From contig OMUE01000082.1 in NCBI GenBank assembly GCA_900314165.1, forward strand, positions 1 through 5,085: a stretch of 5,085 nucleotides of DNA, in the 5' to 3' direction. This document shows, piece by piece, positions 1-5,085 of the stretch. This DNA comes from an uncultured Acidaminococcus sp. (lineage in GTDB: Bacteria; Bacillota_C; Negativicutes; Acidaminococcales; Acidaminococcaceae). The number at the start of each line of letters is the position of its first letter. The stretch's first letter is position 1. Both the position numbers and the translations under genes were made by a program. The notes below the pieces were generated by a model, which did not search any database, had not been told where the DNA came from, and worked only from the letters and a program-made list of their open reading frames with translations.

Positions 1-15
1 AAGAGTGGCATAAGA

Positions 16-60
16 AAGAAGCTGTGAAAAAATGAGCAGATCATTTTTTCACAGCTTCTT
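16..60 (-). terminator. Hairpin terminator of sstT
   Basis: A perfect 20-bp inverted repeat (16-35 with 41-60) closes a 5-base loop (36-40). It starts at the base next to the sstT stop codon (61-63), so the gene runs straight into the stem. Read on the minus strand, the descending arm contains T6 and is followed by a loose T-rich tract (TCTTA), not a clean U-run. The plus-strand side is also followed by T-rich sequence, so it may stop transcription from both directions. What lies to the left of the window is unknown. Confidence 0.8.
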
Positions 61-1308
61 TTATTCTTTCGGCACCATATCTTCTGCCTTCAAGGTGCCT
101 TTCTTAGCCCGCCCGGCATATTCGGCGGTGGCGGTGAACAGCACGTCGCTGCTGCTGTTCAGGGCCGTTTCGCAGGCATCCTCCAGCACGCTGATGATGA
201 AACCTACGCCTACTACCTGCATGGCAATGTCGTTGCCGATGCCGAAGGAAGCACAGGCCACGGGAATCAGCAGCAGGCTGCCACCGGCTACCCCGGAAGC
301 CCCGCAGGCGCCTACCGTGGACACGATGCACAGCAGCAGGGCCGTCAGCACATCCACGTGGATGTTTAGGGTATTGGCAGCTGCCAGGGCCAGCACGGAA
401 ATCGTAATGGAAGCACCGGCCATATTGATGGTAGCCCCCAGGGGAATGGAGATGGCGTACGTATCAGGATTCAATCCCAGGCGCTTGCACAGGGACAGGT
501 TTACAGGGATATTGGCAGCGGAGCTTCTCGTAAAGAAAGCGTAGATGCCACTTTCCCGAAGCGTGGCCCAGACCAGGGGATAGGGGTTCTTGTGCACATA
601 TGCGTACACAATCATAGGGTTCATGACCAGGGCTACCAGGAAATAGGAGCCCAGCAGTACGCCTAACAGTTGTACGTAGCTCAGCAGGGCGGACAGTCCG
701 CTGGCGCTGATGGACTGGGTTACGAGACCCATGATTCCCAAAGGCGCAAAGCGGATGACCCAGGATACTACCTGCGTAATGCCTTTAGCCAGGCTTTCGA
801 ACACGTCTTTCGTGGTGGTATCGGCGGTTTTGTGAAGAGCCAGGCCGATGATAATGGCCCAGGCCAGGATGCCGATATAGTTGGCGTTTAGCAGAGCATT
901 TACCGGGTTGTCTACCAGATTCATAACCAGGGTATGCAGCACTTCTGCAATGCCGGAGGGCGGTTTCACTTTGGAAGCGCCTACCTGCAGGTGCAGGGTG
1001 ACGGGGAACAGGAAGGACAGGGTGACGCCTACCAGGGAAGCGGCAAAGGTGCCCAGGACGTACAGGGTGATGACGGGCTTCATGCGGGAATTGCCATCGC
1101 TTTTTCTCTGCAGCATGGCGTTAGTAACCAGGATGAAGACCAGGATGGGGGCAATGCCCTTCAAAGCTTTGACGAACAGGTCCCCGAAAATGCTGACGAA
1201 GGGAACGGCGGTCGGAACTGCTGTTGCAATGATGACGCCGATGATCAGCCCGATGGCAATCTGGCCGATGAGAGGAATTTTGCCGAGTGTTTTGCGTAAT
1301 CCGTTCAT
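61..1308 (-). CDS. sstT: Na+/serine-threonine symporter SstT
   Basis: Inner-membrane symporter of the dicarboxylate/amino acid:cation symporter (DAACS) family, which takes up serine and threonine with sodium. The 415-residue product has the length of E. coli SstT (414) and resembles it along its whole length from memory. Visible family motifs are the serine-rich re-entrant loop [10 protein letters not shown] (261-270), the unwound-helix segment [12 protein letters not shown] (288-299), the second re-entrant loop GASGVAGGS (336-344), and [10 protein letters not shown] (380-389) in the last helix; these build the substrate and sodium sites. Hydrophobic segments fill most of residues 10-240. I chose ATG at 1308 because AGGAG (1320-1324) sits 11 bases upstream; an in-frame TTG at 1341 would add 11 residues but lacks a good site. 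It is a single-gene unit, divergent from trpS, with its own promoter and terminator. In an amino-acid fermenter it could feed serine/threonine catabolism (inference). Confidence 0.95.
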   Translation of the reverse strand: MNGLRKTLGKIPLIGQIAIGLIIGVIIATAVPTAVPFVSIFGDLFVKALKGIAPILVFILVTNAMLQRKSDGNSRMKPVITLYVLGTFAASLVGVTLSFLFPVTLHLQVGASKVKPPSGIAEVLHTLVMNLVDNPVNALLNANYIGILAWAIIIGLALHKTADTTTKDVFESLAKGITQVVSWVIRFAPLGIMGLVTQSISASGLSALLSYVQLLGVLLGSYFLVALVMNPMIVYAYVHKNPYPLVWATLRESGIYAFFTRSSAANIPVNLSLCKRLGLNPDTYAISIPLGATINMAGASITISVLALAAANTLNIHVDVLTALLLCIVSTVGACGASGVAGGSLLLIPVACASFGIGNDIAMQVVGVGFIISVLEDACETALNSSSDVLFTATAEYAGRAKKGTLKAEDMVPKE

Positions 1309-1319
1309 AGAAATCTTTT

Positions 1320-1324
1320 CTCCT
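1320..1324 (-). promoter_or_regulatory. sstT ribosome binding site
   Basis: AGGAG inside the minus-strand purine stretch GGAAAGGAGAAAAG, 11 bases before the ATG at 1308. It decides the start against the upstream TTG at 1341, giving a product of the usual SstT length. Confidence 0.75.
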
Positions 1325-1358
1325 TTCCGTATGGAAAACAATGTATGCGAACTTGTAT

Positions 1359-1388
1359 AGTATATAACAGGTACGGGGGAGAAGACAA
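1359..1388 (-). promoter_or_regulatory. Predicted sigma-A promoter of sstT
   Basis: On the minus strand TTGTCT (1388-1383) and TATACT (1364-1359) are separated by 18 bases, each one or two mismatches from the vegetative consensus. Transcription would start near 1352, giving a leader of about 45 bases. The -35 box lies only 14 bases from the tandem octamer array (1403-1466). Predicted from sequence alone. Confidence 0.6.
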
Positions 1389-1402
1389 GTGTTTACAATA
1401 TT

Positions 1403-1466
1403 TAGTGGGCTAGTGGGCTAGTGGGCTAGTGGGCTAGTGGGCTAGTGGGCTGGTGGGCTAGTGGGC
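1403..1466. repeat. Tandem octamer array, TAGTGGGC x 8
   Basis: Eight head-to-tail copies of TAGTGGGC. Seven are identical, and the seventh copy (1451-1458) reads TGGTGGGC. A partial ninth unit (TAGT) runs into the heptamer array that follows. The array lies just upstream of the predicted sstT -35 box. A unit of 8 bases is a classic slippage substrate, so copy number may vary between strains (inference). A single copy of the same octamer also occurs at 4248-4255, at the end of the MATE gene. Confidence 0.95.
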
Positions 1467-1468
1467 TA

Positions 1469-1556
1469 GTGATAGATGACAGATGATAGAACCTGTTGTC
1501 AGGGGTTAGGGATTAGGGGACGGAAGACAGACGGACGACCTACGACGGACGACAGA
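1469..1556. repeat. Degenerate heptamer arrays, left flank of repeat copy A
   Basis: The stretch is built mostly of 7-base units: GATGACA (1475-1481), GATGATA (1482-1488), GAACCTG (1489-1495); then GGGTTAG (1503-1509), GGATTAG (1510-1516); then GACAGAC, GGACGAC, CTACGAC, GGACGAC (1526-1553). Units change by block but keep the 7-base period within each block. The GAC-type block has a counterpart in reverse complement on the other side of the hairpin core (1691-1718). No open reading frame of interest; no known element name assigned. Confidence 0.75.
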
Positions 1557-1586
1557 GGAACCACTGCTGCTGTAGAAATCAGTCTG

Positions 1587-1668
1587 GGCAGCTCCCAGTC
1601 CGCCCTTTTCAAGGGCGGGGAACCATCCGAAGGATGGTGGTGGGTTCGTTCCTAGAGCCGGTGGTGGG
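1587..1668 (+). repeat. Three-hairpin dispersed repeat core, copy A
   Basis: An 82-base intergenic element that recurs at 4322-4405. It starts GGCAGC and then has three consecutive stem-loops: CCGCCCTT/AAGGGCGG with a 3-base loop (1600-1618); ACCATCC/GGATGGT with loop GAA (1622-1638); and GGTTC/GAGCC (1643-1659), which includes one G-T pair. The second and third are each followed by GGTGGTGGG (1636-1644 and 1660-1668). An extra small hairpin CTGGG/CCCAG (1584-1598) overlaps the left end in this copy only. There is no U-tract, so it is not an ordinary terminator. It resembles REP/BIME-type repeats in design; I cannot name a published family. Confidence 0.85.
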
Positions 1669-1681
1669 GGCGCGCAGGTGC

Positions 1682-1718
1682 GTCACTAGCGTCTAACGTC
1701 TCATGTCTAACGTCTCTT
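1682..1718. repeat. Heptamer array, right flank of repeat copy A
   Basis: Four heptamers in a row, GTCTAAC, GTCTCAT, GTCTAAC, GTCTCTT (1691-1718), preceded by a related GTCACTAGC. Their shared GTC end is the reverse complement of the GAC end of the heptamers at 1526-1553, so the two flanks are mirrored about the hairpin core. The array ends about 12 bases before the trpS -35 box. Confidence 0.8.
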
Positions 1719-1729
1719 CCCAAGATACC

Positions 1730-1758
1730 TTGAACATTTCTCCATTTCATAGTACACT
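1730..1758 (+). promoter_or_regulatory. Predicted sigma-A promoter of the trpS-MATE operon
   Basis: TTGAAC (1730-1735) and TACACT (1753-1758) with a 17-base spacer. Transcription would begin near 1765, leaving a leader of about 60 bases. That leader is too short for a T-box, and it has no tryptophan-rich leader peptide or terminator/antiterminator pair, so constitutive expression is the simplest reading. Confidence 0.6.
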
Positions 1759-1811
1759 AAAGAAATAAGCTGATACCGGCGTGTTTTTGGGACATGCTGA
1801 GTGGATATAAT

Positions 1812-1819
1812 GGAAGGAG
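1812..1819 (+). promoter_or_regulatory. trpS ribosome binding site
   Basis: GGAAGGAG, 7 bases before ATG 1827. It selects this start over the in-frame ATG at 1794, which has no purine-rich site and would add 11 residues ahead of the conserved N-terminal strand. Confidence 0.85.
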
Positions 1820-1826
1820 ACTGACT

Positions 1827-2888
1827 ATGAAACAAATTATTCTTACCGGTGACCGGCCCACGGGCCATTTACATGTAGGGCACTACGTAGGCTCTCTGGC
1901 AGAGCGGGTGCTGCTGCAGAATTCCGGTAAATACGACGAAATCTACTTCATGATTGCCGATGCCCAAGCCCTGACGGACAACGCGGAAAACCCGGAAAAA
2001 GTACGTCAGAACGTGCTGCAGGTAGCTCTGGATTACCTGGCTGTAGGCATAGATCCTGCCAAGGCTACGATCTTCATCCAGTCTCTTATCCCGGAACTGT
2101 TTGAACTGACTACCTATTATATGGATCTGGTTACCGTGGCCAGAGTGCAGCGGAACCCCACTGTCAAAAACGAAATCAAGCAAAAGAACTTTGAAGCCAG
2201 CGTACCTCTGGGCTTCTTCTGCTATCCTGTCAGCCAGGCTGCGGATATTACGGCCTTCGACGCTACGGCAGTGCCCGCAGGCGAGGACCAGGAACCCATG
2301 CTGGAACAATGCCGGGAAATCGTGCACAAGTTCAACAGCGTGTACGGAGAAACCCTCGTGATGCCGGAAATCGTACTGCCCTCCAATAAAGCCTGCCTGC
2401 GCCTGCCGGGCCTGGATGGCAAGGCCAAGATGAGCAAGTCCCTGGGTAACTGCATCTACCTGTCCGATGACTCGGACACCATCAAGACGAAAGTCATGAA
2501 CATGTATACGGATGCTACCCATATCAAAGTGTCCGATCCGGGCCACATTGAAGGGAACCCTGTGTTCACGTATCTGGATGCTTTCTGCCGTCCTGAATTC
2601 TTCTCGGAATACCTGCCGGACTATGCGAACCTGGACGAACTGAAGGCCCATTACCAACGGGGCGGCCTGGGGGATATGAAGATCAAACGGTTCCTGAACA
2701 ACGTGCTGCAGGAAGTGCTGGGACCCATCCGGGAACGCCGGCAATATTGGGAAGCCAGGAAGCCGGAAGTCGTAGATATCCTGAAGGATGGCACGGCCAA
2801 AGCCGAAGCCAAGGCTGCAGAAACCTTGGGCAAAGTTCGGGCTGCTATGAAGATCAACTACTTCGAAAACGACAATCTGCTGCGCTAA
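1827..2888 (+). CDS. trpS: Tryptophanyl-tRNA synthetase, streptococcal type
   Basis: Cytoplasmic class I aminoacyl-tRNA synthetase that activates tryptophan with ATP and charges tRNA-Trp. The 353-residue product opens with the Rossmann-fold strand [12 protein letters not shown], then the HIGH-type signature HVGH (16-19), AAD (138-140) and GEDQ (152-155) around the active site, and a clear KMSKS loop (201-205). The C-terminal helical part has HYQRGGLGD (275-283) and LGPIRERR (298-305), both characteristic of the form found in streptococci and lactobacilli. The more usual bacterial TrpRS (E. coli, Bacillus) reads GNY at the HIGH motif and is shorter, about 330-334 residues; this one has GHY. 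All catalytic motifs are present, so it should be active. It is first in a probable operon with the MATE pump, 23 bases downstream. Specificity for tryptophan over tyrosine rests on overall resemblance. Confidence 0.95.
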   Translation: MKQIILTGDRPTGHLHVGHYVGSLAERVLLQNSGKYDEIYFMIADAQALTDNAENPEKVRQNVLQVALDYLAVGIDPAKATIFIQSLIPELFELTTYYMDLVTVARVQRNPTVKNEIKQKNFEASVPLGFFCYPVSQAADITAFDATAVPAGEDQEPMLEQCREIVHKFNSVYGETLVMPEIVLPSNKACLRLPGLDGKAKMSKSLGNCIYLSDDSDTIKTKVMNMYTDATHIKVSDPGHIEGNPVFTYLDAFCRPEFFSEYLPDYANLDELKAHYQRGGLGDMKIKRFLNNVLQEVLGPIRERRQYWEARKPEVVDILKDGTAKAEAKAAETLGKVRAAMKINYFENDNLLR

Positions 2889-2896
2889 CTACATAA

Positions 2897-2903
2897 AAGG
2901 AGG
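2897..2903 (+). promoter_or_regulatory. Near-consensus ribosome binding site of the MATE gene
   Basis: AAGGAGG followed by GTGAT, almost the full anti-Shine-Dalgarno complement, 8 bases before a GTG start at 2912. It lies inside the short trpS-MATE gap, so the second gene can initiate on its own despite the weaker GTG codon. Confidence 0.85.
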
Positions 2904-2911
2904 GTGATTGG

Positions 2912-4258
2912 GTGAAAAAAACAACCACCGTAGATATGACCCAGGGCAGCATCTGGAAAGAGCTGTTCTGGTTTGCCCTCCCGTTACTGTTTGGCAATCT
3001 GTTCCAGCAGCTGTATAACGCTGCGGACAGCGTTGTTGTAGGAAACTTTGTGGGGGCCAATGCCCTGGGCGGCGTTTCATCCATGCTGCCCTGCATCAAT
3101 ACATTAGTAGGCTTCTTTATCGGCATGAGTACAGGGGCCAGCGTCATCATCGCCCAGTATTTCGGAGCTCATGACATCCCTAATATGCGGAAGGCTGTGC
3201 ACACATCCCTGGTAGGCAGCTTCCTGCTAAGCCTGTTTTTTGTGGCTTTGGGCTGGAGCATTACGCCTTTCCTGGTACGCTCCATGAATACGGCTCCGGA
3301 AATCGTGCCCTACTCTATAACGTATCTTAGAATCTATTTTGCCGGCATTACGGGCCTCTTGATTTACAACATGGGTTCCGCTATTTTGCGGGCCGTAGGG
3401 GACTCCAAACGCCCCCTGTATTTCCTGGTGTTCACGTCCGTACTGAACGTGCTTCTGGACCTGTATTTCGTAGTTGGCCTCCACTGGGGCGTGGCCGGTG
3501 CGGCCTACGCTACGATCCTGAGCCAGTTCATTTCTGCATTCCTGGTTATGCTGGTGCTGTTTAAGAGCAAGGAAGTGTACCGGCTGGCCTGGAAGGATAT
3601 GCGTCTGGATGTCCATATGCTTCGGCGCATTGTAGGCGTAGGTTTTCCTGCAGGCATGCAGATTGCCCTGACGGCCTTTTCCAATATCTTTGTGCAGGCG
3701 TACATCAATTCCTTCGGCGCTGCCAGCACGGCAGGCTGGGGAGCTTACCTGCGCATGGATATGCTGATTCTCATGCCCATCCAGAGCGTAGCTTTGGCTA
3801 CGACCACGTTTGTAGGCCAGAATGCCGGTGCCCGGAACGTGGAACGGATCCACCAGGGACTGAAGATTGCCCTGCGTATGGCACTCATTTCTGCTCTTAT
3901 GCTGAACATCCCCATTACGGCTCTGGCACCCTATGCCATAGAGCTGTTTAATCAGGAACCGGATGTAGTGGCCTATGGGACTCTGTTCATCCACTGCAAC
4001 TGTATGTTCACCATCTTCGCCTGCCAGAACCAGGTGTATGCCGGTATGCTGCGGGGCATAGGGGACGCACGGGGACCCATGTACATCATGCTGTTTTCCT
4101 TCGTGCTGTTCCGCCAGATTTATCTTTTCATCATTACCCATTTCATAGATTCCATTATCCCCGTGTCTTTAGGGTATCCAGTAGGCTGGATCGTGTGCAA
4201 CCTGCTGCTGACCGTCTACTACCGGAAGAGCGGCTGGGAGAAGAGAATAGTGGGCTGA
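2912..4258 (+). CDS. MATE-family multidrug/metabolite efflux pump
   Basis: Predicted inner-membrane antiporter of the multidrug and toxic compound extrusion family, which exports cationic drugs or metabolites in exchange for Na+ or H+. The 448 residues match the usual MATE size, with about twelve hydrophobic segments in two related halves. Half one starts at FALPLLFGNLFQQLYNAADS (21-40) and half two at VGFPAGMQIALTAFSN (243-258). The pseudo-repeat shows again as LRAVGDSKRP (159-168) and LRGIGDARGP (380-389) at equivalent places in the two halves. GTG at 2912 is chosen from the near-perfect binding site. The 23-base gap after trpS suggests cotranscription. The last three codons and the stop (ATA GTG GGC TGA) contain the octamer TAGTGGGC that is repeated eight times at 1403-1466, so the C-terminus may have been rewritten by the repeat. 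The substrate cannot be read from sequence. Confidence 0.93.
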   Translation: MKKTTTVDMTQGSIWKELFWFALPLLFGNLFQQLYNAADSVVVGNFVGANALGGVSSMLPCINTLVGFFIGMSTGASVIIAQYFGAHDIPNMRKAVHTSLVGSFLLSLFFVALGWSITPFLVRSMNTAPEIVPYSITYLRIYFAGITGLLIYNMGSAILRAVGDSKRPLYFLVFTSVLNVLLDLYFVVGLHWGVAGAAYATILSQFISAFLVMLVLFKSKEVYRLAWKDMRLDVHMLRRIVGVGFPAGMQIALTAFSNIFVQAYINSFGAASTAGWGAYLRMDMLILMPIQSVALATTTFVGQNAGARNVERIHQGLKIALRMALISALMLNIPITALAPYAIELFNQEPDVVAYGTLFIHCNCMFTIFACQNQVYAGMLRGIGDARGPMYIMLFSFVLFRQIYLFIITHFIDSIIPVSLGYPVGWIVCNLLLTVYYRKSGWEKRIVG

Positions 4259-4263
4259 GCGAA

Positions 4264-4321
4264 GATGATAGATGACAGAAGTCAGAACAGTGGGTCGATG
4301 GTTAGAAGTTTCTTGTCGATA
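4264..4321. repeat. Heptamer arrays, left flank of repeat copy B
   Basis: Two blocks of four heptamers joined by GG. Block one is GATGATA, GATGACA, GAAGTCA, GAACAGT (4264-4291). Block two is GTCGATG, GTTAGAA, GTTTCTT, GTCGATA (4294-4321), ending exactly where the hairpin core begins. The arrays begin six bases after the MATE stop codon, so they would be transcribed in its 3' untranslated region. GATGACA and GAAGTCA reappear in reverse complement at 4431-4451. Confidence 0.8.
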
Positions 4322-4405
4322 GGCAGCAATCAGTCCGCCCTTTTCAAGGGCGGGGGACCATCCGTAAGGATGGTGGTGGGTTCTTTCCCAAAGAACGGTG
4401 GTGGG
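4322..4405 (+). repeat. Three-hairpin dispersed repeat core, copy B
   Basis: Same orientation and order of parts as copy A. Stems are CCGCCCTT/AAGGGCGG (4335-4353), ACCATCC/GGATGGT with a GTAA (GNRA-type) loop (4357-4374), and GTTCTTT/AAAGAAC with loop CCC (4380-4396), with GGTGGTGGG at 4372-4380 and 4397-4405. Only a few bases differ in the first two hairpins. The third has a largely different stem that still pairs, now perfectly over 7 bp. It lies in the 3' region of the MATE gene upstream of the terminator. Confidence 0.85.
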
Positions 4406-4423
4406 TTTACTACCATCGGAAAA

Positions 4424-4451
4424 CAGGTTCTGTCATCTGACTTCTGACTTC
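4424..4451. repeat. Heptamer array, right flank of repeat copy B
   Basis: CAGGTTC, TGTCATC, TGACTTC, TGACTTC in a row. In reverse complement these are GAAGTCA, GAAGTCA, GATGACA, GAACCTG. The first two unit types occur in the left flank of this copy, and GATGACA plus GAACCTG occur in the left flank of copy A (1475-1495). Confidence 0.8.
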
Positions 4452-4456
4452 TAAAT

Positions 4457-4500
4457 AAAAAACACGGTGAAAATGGTATCGCATTTTCACCGTGTTTTTT
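4457..4500. terminator. Bidirectional intrinsic terminator between convergent genes
   Basis: A perfect 18-bp inverted repeat (4457-4474 with 4483-4500) around an 8-base interval whose outer bases can also pair. The ACACGGTGAAAA core is flanked by A6 on one side and T6 on the other, followed by more T-rich sequence on the plus strand. It therefore has the stem-plus-U-tract form in both directions. It serves the trpS-MATE unit from the left and the proline-rich protein gene from the right, and it overlaps two bases of the latter's stop codon (4499-4501). Confidence 0.92.
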
Positions 4501-5032
4501 ATTTTTTCTCTACCATCATCGTCGCCAATCGGCTCCTGAACACATCGGCCGGGGACGGTGTGGTCCAGGGTTTCCACCAGCCGGCGGCCGTGAGGGTCTG
4601 GTAGGGGCCTACGGGAATGAGGCCTGTCGGACGCCAGCGGTTGTCGATAATGGGTCTGGGAGAAGCCCAGCTGAACAATGTCAATTTTGGTTTGCCTACA
4701 GCGATGGGCGCCTGATACATGATGGACCCAATGGTCCGGGGCAGCATGCTGCGGCCCGGGGTCACTTCCTGTACATGGACCCGGGGAATGGGCATGGGCT
4801 GGACCTGTACGGGCTGCACGGGCATAACCGGCACAGCAGCCGGCCTGGGAATCGGGCTGATGGGTTTGGCAGGCTGGGAGATCCTGACTCTGGGCAGGGA
4901 AGGGGACGCTCCGATCCTTCCCGGCTTTGGTACATGAATGGCAGGAGATGCAGCAGCCATAGGAAGGAAAGCTCCCCATGCGCATCCTGCAGCCAGGAAA
5001 AGAATCCCTAACGGGCGGAGAATTTTTTGCAT
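4499..5032 (-). CDS. Small exported proline-rich protein, function unknown
   Basis: I do not recognise this family. The 177-residue product starts with a classic signal sequence: MQKILR, a hydrophobic run to about residue 23, then PMAAASPA, with likely signal peptidase cleavage near residue 28. LAAGC at 13-17 resembles a lipobox but has A at -3, so a lipoprotein is less likely. Residues 30-100 are about one quarter proline, with many P-x-P and P-V-Q spacings and few acidic residues. The C-terminal part (105-177) is less repetitive, with LFSW (119-122), NRWRP (131-135) and GWWKPW (151-156), which may be a small folded or surface-binding segment. ATG 5032 is chosen because GAGG (5041-5044) lies 8 bases upstream; the in-frame GTG at 5041 falls within that binding site. 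It is convergent with the MATE gene and monocistronic in view. A surface, wall-spanning or periplasmic role is inference. Confidence 0.75.
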   Translation of the reverse strand: MQKILRPLGILFLAAGCAWGAFLPMAAASPAIHVPKPGRIGASPSLPRVRISQPAKPISPIPRPAAVPVMPVQPVQVQPMPIPRVHVQEVTPGRSMLPRTIGSIMYQAPIAVGKPKLTLFSWASPRPIIDNRWRPTGLIPVGPYQTLTAAGWWKPWTTPSPADVFRSRLATMMVEKK

Positions 5033-5052
5033 GGGAATCACCTCTTTCCTAT

Positions 5053-5081
5053 ATTATAAGCGTTTTTCCAGAAAAACAAAA
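5053..5081 (-). promoter_or_regulatory. Predicted promoter of the proline-rich protein gene
   Basis: A perfect TATAAT (minus strand, 5058-5053) lies 20 bases before the ATG, with a poor -35 match TTTTGT (5081-5076) at a 17-base spacer; TTGTTT (5079-5074) at 15 bases is an alternative. The predicted leader is only about 14 bases, just enough to keep the binding site. The window edge prevents looking further upstream. Confidence 0.5.
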
Positions 5082-5085
5082 TTGG

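Noticed and set aside
1403..1466. Possible CRISPR array
   Set aside because: The units are 8 bases and directly adjacent, with no spacers and no cas genes nearby.
1600..1668. Hairpin core as a transcription terminator
   Set aside because: The stems are followed by G-rich sequence, not a U-tract, and copy B has a separate strong terminator downstream.
1806..1811. Perfect TATAAT just upstream of trpS
   Set aside because: Transcription from it would start near 1818 and lose the ribosome binding site, and no -35 box lies at a usable distance.
1759..1826. T-box or trp attenuator ahead of trpS
   Set aside because: The leader is about 60 bases, with no T-box consensus, no tryptophan-codon leader peptide and no terminator/antiterminator pair.
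1869..2744. Long minus-strand open frame opposite trpS (291 codons)
   Set aside because: It lies wholly inside trpS, which has all family motifs. The antisense product shows no recognisable domain and is a codon-bias shadow.
3227..4141. Long minus-strand open frame opposite the MATE gene (304 codons)
   Set aside because: It is antisense to a clear MATE gene, its composition is low-complexity and rich in H and Q, and no binding site was seen.
4265..4447. 60-codon plus-strand frame after the MATE gene
   Set aside because: It is made entirely of the heptamer arrays and hairpin core; its GGG-rich product reflects the repeat, not a protein.

Overview
The window looks like a stretch of chromosome from a moderately GC-rich, low-complexity-tolerant member of the Firmicutes. 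My best guess is a Negativicutes (Acidaminococcus/Phascolarctobacterium-like) organism. This rests on three things: strong AAGGAGG-type ribosome binding sites, a tryptophanyl-tRNA synthetase of the streptococcal type, and intergenic regions packed with hairpin cores and short tandem oligomers. The order is an inference; the gene identities are much firmer.

Layout. A Na+/serine-threonine symporter gene (sstT, minus strand, 61-1308) ends directly at a 20-bp hairpin (16-60). It is transcribed away from a 518-base gene-free region (1309-1826). That region holds the sstT promoter, eight tandem copies of an octamer, arrays of degenerate heptamers, a three-hairpin repeat core (1587-1668), a mirrored heptamer array, and the trpS promoter. 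A probable two-gene operon follows on the plus strand: trpS (1827-2888) and, 23 bases later, a MATE-family efflux pump (2912-4258). The 3' region of the pump (4259-4456) holds a second copy of the hairpin core (4322-4405), again bracketed by heptamer arrays in opposite orientation. A strong bidirectional terminator (4457-4500) separates it from a convergent gene for a small exported proline-rich protein of unknown function (4499-5032, minus), whose own promoter lies at the right edge.

The three recognised genes serve amino-acid uptake, tRNA charging with tryptophan, and drug or metabolite export. They do not form an obvious single pathway. The most unusual content is intergenic: a composite repeat present twice in the same orientation, with a conserved structured core of about 83 bases and flanking 7-base repeats whose sequence differs between copies but matches, as reverse complement, between the two sides of one copy. 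No CRISPR array, tRNA, rRNA, transposase or phage gene was seen.
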